Source: JBDRDI01 sp043820875
GTDB taxonomy: Bacteria > Patescibacteriota > Patescibacteriia > Patescibacteriales > UBA12075
Reading direction: 5' to 3'
Assembly (NCBI GenBank): GCA_043820875.1
Contig: JBDRDI010000021.1
Span: 1 to 64,000, forward strand
DNA length: 64,000 nucleotides
Both the position numbers and the translations under genes were made by a program. Below, piece after piece: positions 42,546 through 52,799 of the stretch. How positions within the stretch are numbered: position 1 is the first letter of the stretch; the number at the start of each line of letters is the position of its first letter. The notes beneath the pieces were generated by a model, which was not told the origin of the DNA, did no database searches, and saw nothing but the letters and a program-made list of their open reading frames with translations.

Positions 42546-43060
42546 CACCATCCTCCTTCCGCAGAGCAGAACACTCGACTGTCCTCATACCATTCGTATG
42601 AATCTTTAACAGAACGAACGCTTATACGCCAACCGCCGTATTTTTGATCAACGATCACCGGACAAAGAATCCCTTTGTTGTTGAGAATATAAAATATATT
42701 TGCGCTCCAGAGAGAAAGCGCGCCTTCTTCCAAGTTGGGCTGTTTTTTCAAAACGCCCCACAATTCAGGAAGGGTGGTTCTTACTTTTTTCTCTCCGCCG
42801 AGTTTAGCAATAATCAAACCGTCTTTAGATGGCTCCCACAATTCTCCGTATGAAAGCATCATTCTTGATCGATTGTCATTATCGGGAAACTGCGACAAAA
42901 AACCATCTTCCAAACAAGAAATCTTTACTTCTGCCCCGTCCTCTACAAAATATACATCATCTGCGAACGACGACATATTTGGAGAAATTTCCACTTCGGC
43001 AAGAAATAAAAATAACGGATCAATTTCTCTAGCTCTGGACTCCGAAACGGCTCTTGGCAT
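42545..43060 (-). CDS. Orphan protein, 171 residues
   Basis: Starts at ATG 43060 with AAAGAGGAGCAAT upstream. A soluble mixed alpha/beta protein (MPRAVSESRAREIDPLFLFL..., SLWSANIFYILNNKGILCPVIV), ending GGW. No TM helix or signal. No family recognised. First of the two-gene cassette. Confidence 0.72.
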   Translation of the reverse strand: MPRAVSESRAREIDPLFLFLAEVEISPNMSSFADDVYFVEDGAEVKISCLEDGFLSQFPDNDNRSRMMLSYGELWEPSKDGLIIAKLGGEKKVRTTLPELWGVLKKQPNLEEGALSLWSANIFYILNNKGILCPVIVDQKYGGWRISVRSVKDSYEWYEDSRVFCSAEGGW

Positions 43061-43142
43061 ATTGCTCCTCTTTTCTTGGTTTTGCTATACTATTTAGTCA
43101 TTTTCATTATAACTTTAAAAGAACTGCTTGTACTGATTAATT

Positions 43143-43171
43143 ATCATATATATAAAATAATTTTCTGTCAA
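43143..43171 (-). promoter_or_regulatory. Promoter of the two-gene orphan cassette
   Basis: Minus strand: consensus TTGACA at 43171-43166, 17 bases, TATGAT at 43148-43143, with a leader of about 75 bases before 43060. Same architecture and -10 as the promoter at 35076. Confidence 0.78.
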
Positions 43172-43174
43172 ATG

Positions 43175-43283
43175 TTAATTCTCAACCGCTTTCTTGTATT
43201 CCCCAAAATACCAAGTCAAAAATTCTCTGGCCACTGGCACGGCGTTAATGTTCCCCTCCCCCTTCTCCGATTAAAACTTTTTA
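43175..43283 (-). pseudogene. Decayed copy of the 3' end of mrdA
   Basis: About 105 bases closely match the last ~35 codons of mrdA (45919-46030). The minus frame still reads AVPVAREFLTWYFGEY KKAVEN then TAA, against ...KKAVDD in mrdA. A two-base loss just upstream of AVPV breaks the frame. The copies flank the radical-SAM and transglutaminase genes. Confidence 0.85.
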
Positions 43284-43310
43284 TTTCAACTCTATAAATA
43301 CCGGCCATTC

Positions 43311-43339
43311 TTGACAAAACAGATATGGAAGTGTAAGAT
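43311..43339 (+). promoter_or_regulatory. Promoter of the radical-SAM cassette
   Basis: Consensus TTGACA (43311-43316), 17 bases, TAAGAT (43334-43339), ~55-base AT-rich leader, then AAAGGAAAT before ATG 43399. Confidence 0.78.
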
Positions 43340-43398
43340 TTTAAAAAATAAAATAAAAATCGTTCATTAACAATAAAACATAAAAGGAAATATTGAAA

Positions 43399-44793
43399 AT
43401 GAATAAACAATATTCGATTAATCTAAGAGTCGGCTGGAGATATATTGATTCCGAAATAGTTACATTTAATTGTGCAAATCAAGAAATTGCCATTTGGAAT
43501 GAGACAGCTTCTTTTTTGTGGAAAAAAATATACGAAGGCGCGACCAATCTTGATGATTTAGTAAGGCTTTTTGCCGATGAATATTCTATTGACAAAAAAA
43601 TGGCAAAACGAGATATCACCGTTTTTCTTCAAGAAGCTGTTTCTCTTGATTTTATTAATTATCCAGATAACAAGCTGGAATTAAAATCAAAAGACCAAAA
43701 CGACGATGGCGGAGAAAATGTTTTATTAGCCATCGAAATGAAAGCTATTGAAAAATTTATTCCTTTCGCCATAACTTTTGAAACGACTTATTCTTGCAAC
43801 GAAAAATGTGTTCATTGCTATATGGATCGTAATAAACATTCTCTTTCGTTCAACGAAGTTAAGAGAATTCTTGACGAAATCGCGGCCGAAGGTTGCTTGT
43901 TTGTCTCTTTTACCGGCGGGGAATTTTTTACTCGCGACGACGCTATGGAAATTGTGGAGTACGCCGACAAATTACATTTTGTTGTTGATATTCTTAGCAA
44001 CGGCACTCTAGTTACCGAGGACAAGGCAAACATGCTCGCACTACGTTCCGTAAGACGCGTTCAAGTAAGTCTTTACGGAGCAACCCCTGAGACACACGAC
44101 TCAATTACTCGTTTATCTGGTTCGTTTAAAAAGACCTTGCAAGGTATAAATTTTTTAACCAAGGCGGGAATAAAAGTAGAAATTGCTTTTCCGCTAATGC
44201 AAATAAACTTTCATGAACGCTATCTCTTGAAAGATCTTGCCAAATCTTTAGGTTGTTTAATGTCGCCGAGTCATGTTATCACCGCTCGTAATAGCGGGGA
44301 ACAAGATACTTTTTCTTTCCGATTGAACGATGAGCAGCTAAAATTGTTTTTAGAAGATAAAGATTTATCCTCTCTTTATGCGGGACGTAAACCATTTCAA
44401 GATCATCAATTTTATTTTGGATTTTCTGATTTAACAAGCGCTGCCCCTTGTTATAGCGGGTTTAACAGTTGTGCAATTACGCCTTCGGGCGAAGTTTTAC
44501 CTTGCAATCAGCTTCTTTATAAAGTCGGCGATTTGAGGGAAAAAAACTTTTCGGGAATTTGGAACAACTCCCCACAAATTAAACATCTTCGTAATTTAAC
44601 TATCGGGAATCTTCCGATATGCTCCAGTTGCCCGACTTTGTCATTTTGCGCTCGTTGTCCGGGGCTAGCCCTATTGGAAGGAGGTGATCTCTTGGGGCCA
44701 TCGCCGGAGAACTGTCGAATAACAACAACCTTTGTTTCAGGGAAAGGAGGTGAAATTCATGAAAAGGAAAAACTACATTCCGCCTCGCGCTAG
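43399..44793 (+). CDS. PqqD-domain radical SAM/SPASM peptide maturase
   Basis: About 464 residues. Start ATG 43399 fits AAGGA spacing; TTG 43393 is an alternative. Residues 5-90 resemble PqqD, the RiPP recognition element (INLRVGWRYIDSEIVTFN, WNETASFLWKKIYEG). The radical-SAM cluster ligands are CNEKCVHC at 133-140, with TGGEFF and a QVSLYGATPETHD strand. The C-terminus is a SPASM domain (SCAITPSGEVLPCNQ, CSSCPTLSFCARC, ENC) for extra FeS clusters. This architecture modifies ribosomal peptides (PqqE relatives). A 39-residue candidate substrate is encoded overlapping its 3' end. Confidence 0.92.
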   Translation: MNKQYSINLRVGWRYIDSEIVTFNCANQEIAIWNETASFLWKKIYEGATNLDDLVRLFADEYSIDKKMAKRDITVFLQEAVSLDFINYPDNKLELKSKDQNDDGGENVLLAIEMKAIEKFIPFAITFETTYSCNEKCVHCYMDRNKHSLSFNEVKRILDEIAAEGCLFVSFTGGEFFTRDDAMEIVEYADKLHFVVDILSNGTLVTEDKANMLALRSVRRVQVSLYGATPETHDSITRLSGSFKKTLQGINFLTKAGIKVEIAFPLMQINFHERYLLKDLAKSLGCLMSPSHVITARNSGEQDTFSFRLNDEQLKLFLEDKDLSSLYAGRKPFQDHQFYFGFSDLTSAAPCYSGFNSCAITPSGEVLPCNQLLYKVGDLREKNFSGIWNNSPQIKHLRNLTIGNLPICSSCPTLSFCARCPGLALLEGGDLLGPSPENCRITTTFVSGKGGEIHEKEKLHSASR

Positions 44794-44878
44794 GATGAAA
44801 GGCAATACAAAGTTGCTGATCATAGCAGCCATCCACAAAGGATGCACTTCATCCTCGTCCAGGGTTAAGAAGGGTTAA
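44759..44878 (+). CDS. Candidate RiPP precursor peptide, 39 residues
   Basis: A short frame from ATG 44759, behind a very strong Shine-Dalgarno (GGAAAGGAGGTG), overlapping the last 35 bases of the maturase gene in another phase. It is basic and begins MKRKNYIPPRARMKGN, then a hydrophobic stretch (TKLLIIAAIHKG) and a Ser/Thr-rich tail with one Cys (CTSSSSRVKKG). It is followed 12 bases later by a GC-rich terminator. The position, size and separate ribosome site fit a substrate of the radical-SAM enzyme. No known precursor family is recognised, and modification sites are unknown. Confidence 0.65.
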   Translation: MKRKNYIPPRARMKGNTKLLIIAAIHKGCTSSSSRVKKG

Positions 44879-44890
44879 TACCGATTATCC

Positions 44891-44922
44891 GCCCTGTCCA
44901 AATCTAACAATTTGGGCAGGGC
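44891..44922 (+). terminator. Terminator of the radical-SAM cassette
   Basis: GCCCTGTCCAAAT pairs fully (one U-G) with ATTTGGGCAGGGC around CTAACA, followed by TTTTC. Five bases before the convergent transglutaminase-like stop. Confidence 0.9.
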
Positions 44923-44926
44923 TTTT

Positions 44927-45844
44927 CTATATCAACTCAATATTGTTTTCAAACTTAATATTTTTCAAAGAAGCAAACACGATCGGTTGCAAAGTCTGAA
45001 CCGAATTATTAGTCAAGGGTAAACCAAGTTTATTCCAATAGTTAATTTGAAAATTTTTGGGTATAACTGGTTTTAAAAAAATATTAAATCCATTTATAAA
45101 AACTATCCTGTAATCTCTCCTTTGAGCAAAATATTTTTCTCGCTTTTTTCCATTTTCCAAAGACGCATATTGCGTGTCAAAATCCAGCCAGCCAAAAGAA
45201 TTAAAATACGCGCTTGCCCAGCCGTGCTCGGCAATCTTTTTTTGTTTTGGAAAAATAACAAAACCGGTATTGTTCCTAGCAGGTATCTTTAAAATTCTGC
45301 ACATCGCCACAAATAAACTTGAGTATTCTCCGCAATCGCCCTCGGGCTCAGTCAAATCTAAATGCTTCACACCTCTTTGCTTAACGGGATAACAATATCT
45401 GAAATTTTTTACAATAAAATTAAAAACGGATTGAACATTGTCTAAAATAGGATTATCGTCGTTAATTATTTTTCTAGTTAACTTTTTCAGCGCAGGAGTC
45501 TGCTCTAAAAATTTTTCATTTTTAATATATTGTTGAAACGATTTGGCAAAATACATTGGTGATAAAAAATTTTCTTTTTTCAAATCAATTTTATTTTTCC
45601 AAATAGTCGCCTTAATATTCATTTCTATGTTAATATTTTTTTCGTTTTTGAATTCAAAATACAAAATTTTATTTCCTTTATCGTCTTTATAATATTTCGA
45701 TGGTGCTGGCAAAATTGAAAAAGATTCTACTTTTTGCGTTATAGAATTTAAAGGTTGGGCTACCCAAACTTTTACAATATTATTATCTGAACTTTTTAAA
45801 ACAGCTCTGTATCTGATATGAAATTTTTTAGGAGAGTAAGTCAT
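44927..45844 (-). CDS. Transglutaminase-like cysteine peptidase domain protein
   Basis: A 305-residue cytoplasmic protein. The triad of the transglutaminase-like superfamily is visible: Cys171 in GDCGEYSSLFVAMCR, His207 in AEHGWASAYF, Asp in FDTQYASL. An N-terminal beta region (FHIRYRAVLKSS) resembles the bacterial transglutaminase N-domain. Members are mostly proteases or peptide hydrolases/ligases. It lies between mrdA and the radical-SAM cassette, convergent with the latter, and inside the segment bounded by the mrdA duplication. A role in peptide processing is possible but unproven. Confidence 0.85.
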   Translation of the reverse strand: MTYSPKKFHIRYRAVLKSSDNNIVKVWVAQPLNSITQKVESFSILPAPSKYYKDDKGNKILYFEFKNEKNINIEMNIKATIWKNKIDLKKENFLSPMYFAKSFQQYIKNEKFLEQTPALKKLTRKIINDDNPILDNVQSVFNFIVKNFRYCYPVKQRGVKHLDLTEPEGDCGEYSSLFVAMCRILKIPARNNTGFVIFPKQKKIAEHGWASAYFNSFGWLDFDTQYASLENGKKREKYFAQRRDYRIVFINGFNIFLKPVIPKNFQINYWNKLGLPLTNNSVQTLQPIVFASLKNIKFENNIELI

Positions 45845-45918
45845 ATTTTACAAAAATTTATTTTAATAAATTAACTAACATAAATATACAATAAAACAAT
45901 CACACAATCAATAGAGTG

Positions 45919-47922
<2,004 letters not shown>

Positions 47923-47962
47923 GTTTTTTATTTTTAAAAATGTTTTGCGTCAAATTGTGAGT

Positions 47963-48487
47963 CTATCTGAAGAAAGCCGGCCTTAACTTTTTTACCGCTT
48001 TGCTTAACAAATAAAAAATTATAGCCACTCCTACTGAATTTATGGCCAAAAAAATAAATTCGGAAAAGAAAAAACTTTTATCCATAATAAACGGGAAATC
48101 TTTTTTTTCAAGAAAAAATAACAAAAAAATCAACAAATAAACAAAAAATTTATAAATAAAGCCGGCAAAAAGACATAATGTTAAAAAAGAATATAACGAC
48201 CTGTTGGTGATAAAATTAACAAGCAAAAATTTTGTCAAAAGAATCATGGCAGAAAAAGAAACTATATATATGCCGAAGGGATAAAATGAAAAAAAATCAA
48301 AAAGCACGCCAACGCCAGCGGCCCACCATATTGCCAGCCAATCGTCTCTCAGGCCGAGCATAAAAATTAAAACAATAATAACTAGGCTGAAATTGCCGAA
48401 TGGCCGAGGCAGGCTATTCAAAAATGAAAGCTGTAAGGCCGTCAAGGTTATTAAAAAAATTATGTTTAAAAATATTTTTCCGTACAT
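47963..48487 (-). CDS. mreD: Rod-shape determining protein MreD
   Basis: A 174-residue polytopic membrane protein with five to six helices, in the expected slot between mreC and mrdA. Family-like features: LSFLNSLPRPFGNFSLVIIVLIFML and WWAAGVGVLFDFFSFYPFGIYIVSFSAMI. It links MreC to the elongation machinery. Identification rests on fold and position. Confidence 0.88.
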   Translation of the reverse strand: MYGKIFLNIIFLITLTALQLSFLNSLPRPFGNFSLVIIVLIFMLGLRDDWLAIWWAAGVGVLFDFFSFYPFGIYIVSFSAMILLTKFLLVNFITNRSLYSFLTLCLFAGFIYKFFVYLLIFLLFFLEKKDFPFIMDKSFFFSEFIFLAINSVGVAIIFYLLSKAVKKLRPAFFR

Positions 48488-48498
48488 AAAATTATAAA

Positions 48499-49323
48499 CT
48501 ATCTTTCACCTGCCGGAAGAATAACCGACACAACAACCATATCTTCAAACTCAGACATCGGCTCAATTACAGCATCTTGCCACATTTCATTATTTTCTTT
48601 ATTTACCGCGGATATTTTTCCAATAATCAAACCGCGCGGAACAAAACTTTCCAATCCGGAAGTAACAACAATGTCGCTCGGATTTATTTCAGCGCTTTGA
48701 GGAATAAACCCCATTTTTATAGTCAAACCAAGATCTCCTTCGGTAATACCGTTTGTTTTTTCCGAACCGAAAATCGCAGCCGCCAATTTACATCCGCTAT
48801 TGCTCGTCAAATAAACTTTGGAAATTTTACCTTTCACTTCCATAATTTTTCCAACGATAACTCCTCGACCAGATACGACTCCCAGCCCCTCATACAAACC
48901 ATCATCTGACCCCTTGTCAATTATTATTGTTTCTGTCCGACCCGACAAATCGATTCCGTCTCCTCTGGAGATGACATTACTCATGACATATTGATATTGG
49001 CTTTGTGATAAAAAATTCAGGTGTTCACGCAAAATTTTGTTTTCATCTTCCAAAATTTTTAATCTGACATTCTCTTCCGTTAAGTCGGCAACTTGAACTT
49101 CAAACTCTTTTAATTTTTCTTTTAAATTTTCTTCACTTGTTTTTTGACCGAAAGTCGCTCCGATATTTGAGCCCATGGAATAAAATCCGGAGAATATCGG
49201 ATTCAAAACATTGGCCGCCATTTTTTCAACGGAAGTCAAAGCGCCAAGCTGGTATAAAAAAATGAGCAGCCCAATAACTGCTATCAAAATAAATGTTTTC
49301 TGTTTGCCAACTTTTTTAAACAT
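48499..49323 (-). CDS. mreC: Rod-shape determining protein MreC
   Basis: A 274-residue protein: N-terminal TM helix (FILIAVIGLLIFLYQLGAL), coiled coil (EENLKEKLKEFEVQVADLTEENVRLKILEDENKILREHL), then the beta-barrel domains (VISRGDGIDLSGRTETIIIDKGSDDGL, GVVSGRGVIVGKI, VTSGLESFVPRGLIIGKI). It sits outside the membrane and organises PBP2. Confidence 0.95.
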   Translation of the reverse strand: MFKKVGKQKTFILIAVIGLLIFLYQLGALTSVEKMAANVLNPIFSGFYSMGSNIGATFGQKTSEENLKEKLKEFEVQVADLTEENVRLKILEDENKILREHLNFLSQSQYQYVMSNVISRGDGIDLSGRTETIIIDKGSDDGLYEGLGVVSGRGVIVGKIMEVKGKISKVYLTSNSGCKLAAAIFGSEKTNGITEGDLGLTIKMGFIPQSAEINPSDIVVTSGLESFVPRGLIIGKISAVNKENNEMWQDAVIEPMSEFEDMVVVSVILPAGER

Positions 49324-49334
49324 AGGAACGGAGT

Positions 49335-50378
49335 CTAAAGTTCTTCAGCGCGGGGTGACAAAACTCTTTCCAGAAGTTCCGCGTCACTCAACAAAATACC
49401 CGTGCCTCTTACCACACAAGTTAAAGGATCGTCAGCGACGTGTACTGGTATTTTTGTGGCCTGAGCAATTTCTTTGTCCAACCCGCGAATCAATGCTCCT
49501 CCACCGGACAACACTATGCCATGTTCATAAATATCCGAGACCAATTCGGGCGGAGTAATTTCCAAAGTGGTTTTAATATTTTCAATTATTTGTTTTGTAG
49601 TCTTACTTATCGCTTCTCTGATTTGACTGTCAGAAATTGCCACGGCTCTTGGAAGTCCATTTATCAAATCCCGACCCTTTACTTCCATTTCTATCGGCTC
49701 TTTCAATGGCGCGGCGGAACCAATTTTCATTTTGATATTTTCAGAGACCTGTTCTCCGATTAATATATTAAATTCTTCCCTGACATATTGGATAATATTA
49801 TTGTCCAACTCATTTCCGGCAAGACGCAAAGATTTCCAAGTTACGACTCCGCCCAAAGATATGACAGAAATTTCCGTGGTTCCTCCGCCAATATCCACAA
49901 TCATTGTGGCAGTAGGATCACTTACCGGCAAACGGGCGCCGATAGCGGCGGCCATTGATTCTTCAATTAAATAAACCTGGCGTGCGCCTGCTGACTTTGC
50001 CGCGTCTTCCACGGCTTTTTTTTCAACTTCTGTAATGTCCAGAGGTATCCCAATCACCACGCGCGGACGCGGAATCAAAGTAAAGCTTTCACTGTGAACT
50101 TTATCAATAAAATATTTAAGCATTTTTTCCGTCACTTCAAAATCGGAAATAACACCGTCAACCAATGGCCTGATAGCTTGAATGTGACCAGGGGTTTTTC
50201 CAACCATTTTTCTCGCCTCTTCGCCCACGGCTAAAATTTCTTCGGTTCGCATATTCACTGCCACCACCGAAGGCTCATTAATAACTATGCCTTTGTCGCT
50301 GGTATAAACCAAGGTATTTTTTGTTCCAAGATCAATGCCGAGGTCTTTACTAAATTTTCCCAAAAATTTATTAAACAT
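49335..50378 (-). CDS. mreB: Rod-shape determining protein MreB
   Basis: A 347-residue actin homologue. Nucleotide-binding motifs: LGIDLGTKNTLVYT, IVDIGGGTTEISVISLGG, and GGGALIRGLDKEI. Polymerises under the membrane to steer wall synthesis. It heads an mreB-mreC-mreD-mrdA operon with gaps of 11, 11 and 40 bases. rodA is not in the window. Confidence 0.97.
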   Translation of the reverse strand: MFNKFLGKFSKDLGIDLGTKNTLVYTSDKGIVINEPSVVAVNMRTEEILAVGEEARKMVGKTPGHIQAIRPLVDGVISDFEVTEKMLKYFIDKVHSESFTLIPRPRVVIGIPLDITEVEKKAVEDAAKSAGARQVYLIEESMAAAIGARLPVSDPTATMIVDIGGGTTEISVISLGGVVTWKSLRLAGNELDNNIIQYVREEFNILIGEQVSENIKMKIGSAAPLKEPIEMEVKGRDLINGLPRAVAISDSQIREAISKTTKQIIENIKTTLEITPPELVSDIYEHGIVLSGGGALIRGLDKEIAQATKIPVHVADDPLTCVVRGTGILLSDAELLERVLSPRAEEL

Positions 50379-50399
50379 AACTACGAAGTCGACTGATAT

Positions 50400-51629
50400 T
50401 TATTTGATTTTTTTGACTATATCTTTGAATTTAATTAATTCACATTCATTGCTGTTTCGCTTTTTTATTTCTACGGCGTTTTCTTTTATTGTTTTTTCGC
50501 TTACCACCACTCTCCACGGGCATCCAATTAAATCGGCATCAGCGAATTTTTGTCCAGCTGAAATATCGTCACGGTCGTCGTATAAAACTTCTACACCGTT
50601 ATTTAACAACTCTTGATACATTTTTTCCGCTTCGTCATTCTGTTTAATAGAAATTAAATTTATCTTAAACGGCGCGACATTTTCCGGCCAAACAACTCCC
50701 CTTTCATCATTATTTATCTCTACGATTGTCCCTATTAATCTTTGCAAGCCAATGCCGAAACAACCCATAATCACATTTTTCTTCTCGCCGTTTTTATCCA
50801 AATATTTCAGATCAAACGGTTCTGAAAATTTTGCGCCCAATTTGAAAATATTTCCGACTTCTACGGCTTTTTCCTCACGCAATTTATTACTCCCACATTC
50901 TGGGCATTTATTTTCTTGGTCTTTTATAATTTCTTTATTGATTGCTATTTGGCATTTGTCGCAAATATAAATCAAATCTTCACCTGCCTTAGTCAGGGTT
51001 TGAAATTCGTGCGAATATTTTGCGAAGCTTCCGCCGGAGGCATATGTTAAATATGTAATATCACCAATACCGCAACGATTAAAAATATTTTTATAAGCGG
51101 TAATAATTTTTTCATAATAACTATCCAAATCTTCCTGACTGGCATGAAAAGAATAAAAATCTTTCATCACAAATTCACGACCACGCATTAATCCTGACTT
51201 GGCGCGCTTCTCGTTTCTGAATTTATTTTGAAACTGATAAACATATTTCGGCAAATCTTTATAGGAAGAAATAAATCTTTTGGCCAAAGGAGTGATTATT
51301 TCTTCATGAGTCGGTCCGATTGCAAATTCTTTATCATCAACTTTCAACTGAAAAAGATCATCCATGCCTGTCCATCGTCCGGTTTTTTCCCAATTTTCTT
51401 TGGGATGTAAACTGGGTAAAAATAATTCTTGTCCGCCAACCGCGTTCATTTCTTCCCTGATAATCTGTTCAACTTTTTTGTACACCTTAAATCCAAGTGG
51501 CAACAATGTATAAACGCCAGCCATTACTTTATCCACAAATCCGCCCTGAATCAAAAGTTTTGCGTTTAAACTAACTTCGTCTTTCGGAATCTGCTTGATT
51601 GTTTTTGTGAAATTTTGAGATTGCCGCAT
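50400..51629 (-). CDS. proS: Prolyl-tRNA synthetase (short form, no editing domain)
   Basis: A 409-residue class II enzyme. Motif 2 (FRNEKRAKSGLMRGREFVMKDFYSF) and motif 3 (GIGLQRLIG) are intact, with the typical N-terminus (GGFVDKVMAGVYTLLPLGFKV). A four-Cys zinc-like patch (CDKCQIAINKE, CPECG) stands where bacterial ProRS usually carries the ~180-residue YbaK-like insertion, which is missing, explaining the length. The anticodon-binding domain is at the C-terminus. Without the insertion, editing of Ala-tRNA(Pro) would need a free-standing protein. Confidence 0.95.
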   Translation of the reverse strand: MRQSQNFTKTIKQIPKDEVSLNAKLLIQGGFVDKVMAGVYTLLPLGFKVYKKVEQIIREEMNAVGGQELFLPSLHPKENWEKTGRWTGMDDLFQLKVDDKEFAIGPTHEEIITPLAKRFISSYKDLPKYVYQFQNKFRNEKRAKSGLMRGREFVMKDFYSFHASQEDLDSYYEKIITAYKNIFNRCGIGDITYLTYASGGSFAKYSHEFQTLTKAGEDLIYICDKCQIAINKEIIKDQENKCPECGSNKLREEKAVEVGNIFKLGAKFSEPFDLKYLDKNGEKKNVIMGCFGIGLQRLIGTIVEINNDERGVVWPENVAPFKINLISIKQNDEAEKMYQELLNNGVEVLYDDRDDISAGQKFADADLIGCPWRVVVSEKTIKENAVEIKKRNSNECELIKFKDIVKKIK

Positions 51630-51660
51630 ACGTGCTATTTTTTTATTTATTTATATTATT

Positions 51661-51690
51661 ATATTACATTAAAATATGAGAGTTTGTCAA
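51661..51690 (-). promoter_or_regulatory. Promoter of proS
   Basis: Minus strand: TTGACA at 51690-51685, 18 bases, TAATAT at 51666-51661, ~25-base leader before 51629. Confidence 0.7.
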
Positions 51691-51706
51691 AATACATAAA
51701 ATATAA

Positions 51707-51732
51707 AAGAGGGAAAAATATTTTTCCCTCTT
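51707..51732 (-). terminator. Terminator after secF
   Basis: A 26-base perfect palindrome (AAGAGGGAAAAAT and its complement), 22 bases past the secF stop, followed by TTTATATTTT on the minus strand. Confidence 0.75.
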
Positions 51733-51753
51733 CATGCATTAACGGAAAATAAT

Positions 51754-52776
51754 CTATATTCTGCTCAATTTGTTGCAAACCGCCAGAATCGGACTGGCCA
51801 AAAAAATTGATGAATATGCTCCAAAAAAGACGCCGATTATCAGTGCCAGTACAAAACTTCTAATTGACTCTCCTCCAAAAATAAAAATAGAAAGCAAGCA
51901 AATCAACGTGGTCATAGAAGTATTGATTGATCGCCTAATTATTTGGTTAACACTAGTGTTGACTGTCTCTTCAAAACTGTCATCGCTTTTTGGCAAATTC
52001 TCTCTAATACGGTCAAACACAACGATTGTATCCATAACCGAATATCCTAGAACAGTCAAAATCGCGGCTACAAAAGGAGTGTTGATTTCTATATTTAAAA
52101 ATCTTCCAAGTACAGCAAAAATACCGATTGTTATCGTAACATCGTGGACCAAGGCGATAATAGCCGCCAAACCGTATTTCCAAGAAGCCACCGGCTTGGA
52201 AACTTTTCTGAATGACCAAGCGATGAACAACATAATAAAAATCAAAACTACAATAATCGCGTTTAATGATTTTGTTTTTAATTCTTGGCCTATCGTCCCG
52301 CCAACCGAATCATATCTCAGTTCTTCAACAAGTTTATTTTCGAAATCAGTCTGTATTATTACCGCGGTTGTTGTTCCGCTCCCTGCCACAATATCCAAGT
52401 CAATATCAACACTTTCAGTTCCTGTCGCGGTTGCTGATTCATCCTCCAAATTTTCTGTATTATTTTTTTGAACCAATTCTTCCAATTTTTCTAAAGTTTT
52501 TTGGTGTTTTTCTTGGCTTGTATTTTGAAAACGCAAAATCACGCCGTCTTCTCCCACTGACTGTACTATCAAGCTACCCAAGTCCAAATCACGGACAGCT
52601 TCTTCAATATCGCTATTAGCCGGTCTATCCGTATTAAATTTTACTTCCAATAAACTACCTCCGGTAAAATCAATACCAAGTTTTAATCCCCAAACTAAAA
52701 TAGCCAAAACGGAAACAGCGACAAGAAAACCGGAAAACGACAACCAGATTTTTCTTTTTTGAATTATATCAAACAT
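51754..52776 (-). CDS. secF: Protein translocase subunit SecF
   Basis: A 340-residue membrane protein with six helices. Motifs: LGIDFTGGSLLEVKF, RYDSVGGTIGQELK, ALVHDVTITIGIFAV, and YSVMDTIVVFDRIREN with SINTSMTTL. Relative to the family it carries a ~60-residue acidic insertion in the first extracytoplasmic domain (NNTENLEDESATATGTES...). It works with SecD to pull exported proteins using proton-motive force. It is 23 bases downstream of secD. Confidence 0.95.
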   Translation of the reverse strand: MFDIIQKRKIWLSFSGFLVAVSVLAILVWGLKLGIDFTGGSLLEVKFNTDRPANSDIEEAVRDLDLGSLIVQSVGEDGVILRFQNTSQEKHQKTLEKLEELVQKNNTENLEDESATATGTESVDIDLDIVAGSGTTTAVIIQTDFENKLVEELRYDSVGGTIGQELKTKSLNAIIVVLIFIMLFIAWSFRKVSKPVASWKYGLAAIIALVHDVTITIGIFAVLGRFLNIEINTPFVAAILTVLGYSVMDTIVVFDRIRENLPKSDDSFEETVNTSVNQIIRRSINTSMTTLICLLSIFIFGGESIRSFVLALIIGVFFGAYSSIFLASPILAVCNKLSRI

Positions 52777-52799
52777 ACTTATTAATTATTTTTTACTAA

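Noticed and set aside
43216..43410. 64-codon minus-strand frame
   Set aside because: It overlaps the mrdA remnant in the wrong frame and the radical-SAM promoter; no ribosome site.
44678..44698. Perfect anti-SD complement (GGAAGGAGGTGATC) followed by an in-frame TTG inside the radical-SAM gene
   Set aside because: It encodes the ordinary family segment LEGGDLLGPSPENC in the maturase frame; an internal start there would give only a C-terminal fragment. Probably coincidence, but note it.
51770..52471. 233-codon plus-strand open frame
   Set aside because: Entirely antisense to secF, whose motifs are unmistakable; the frame is open only because of codon bias.
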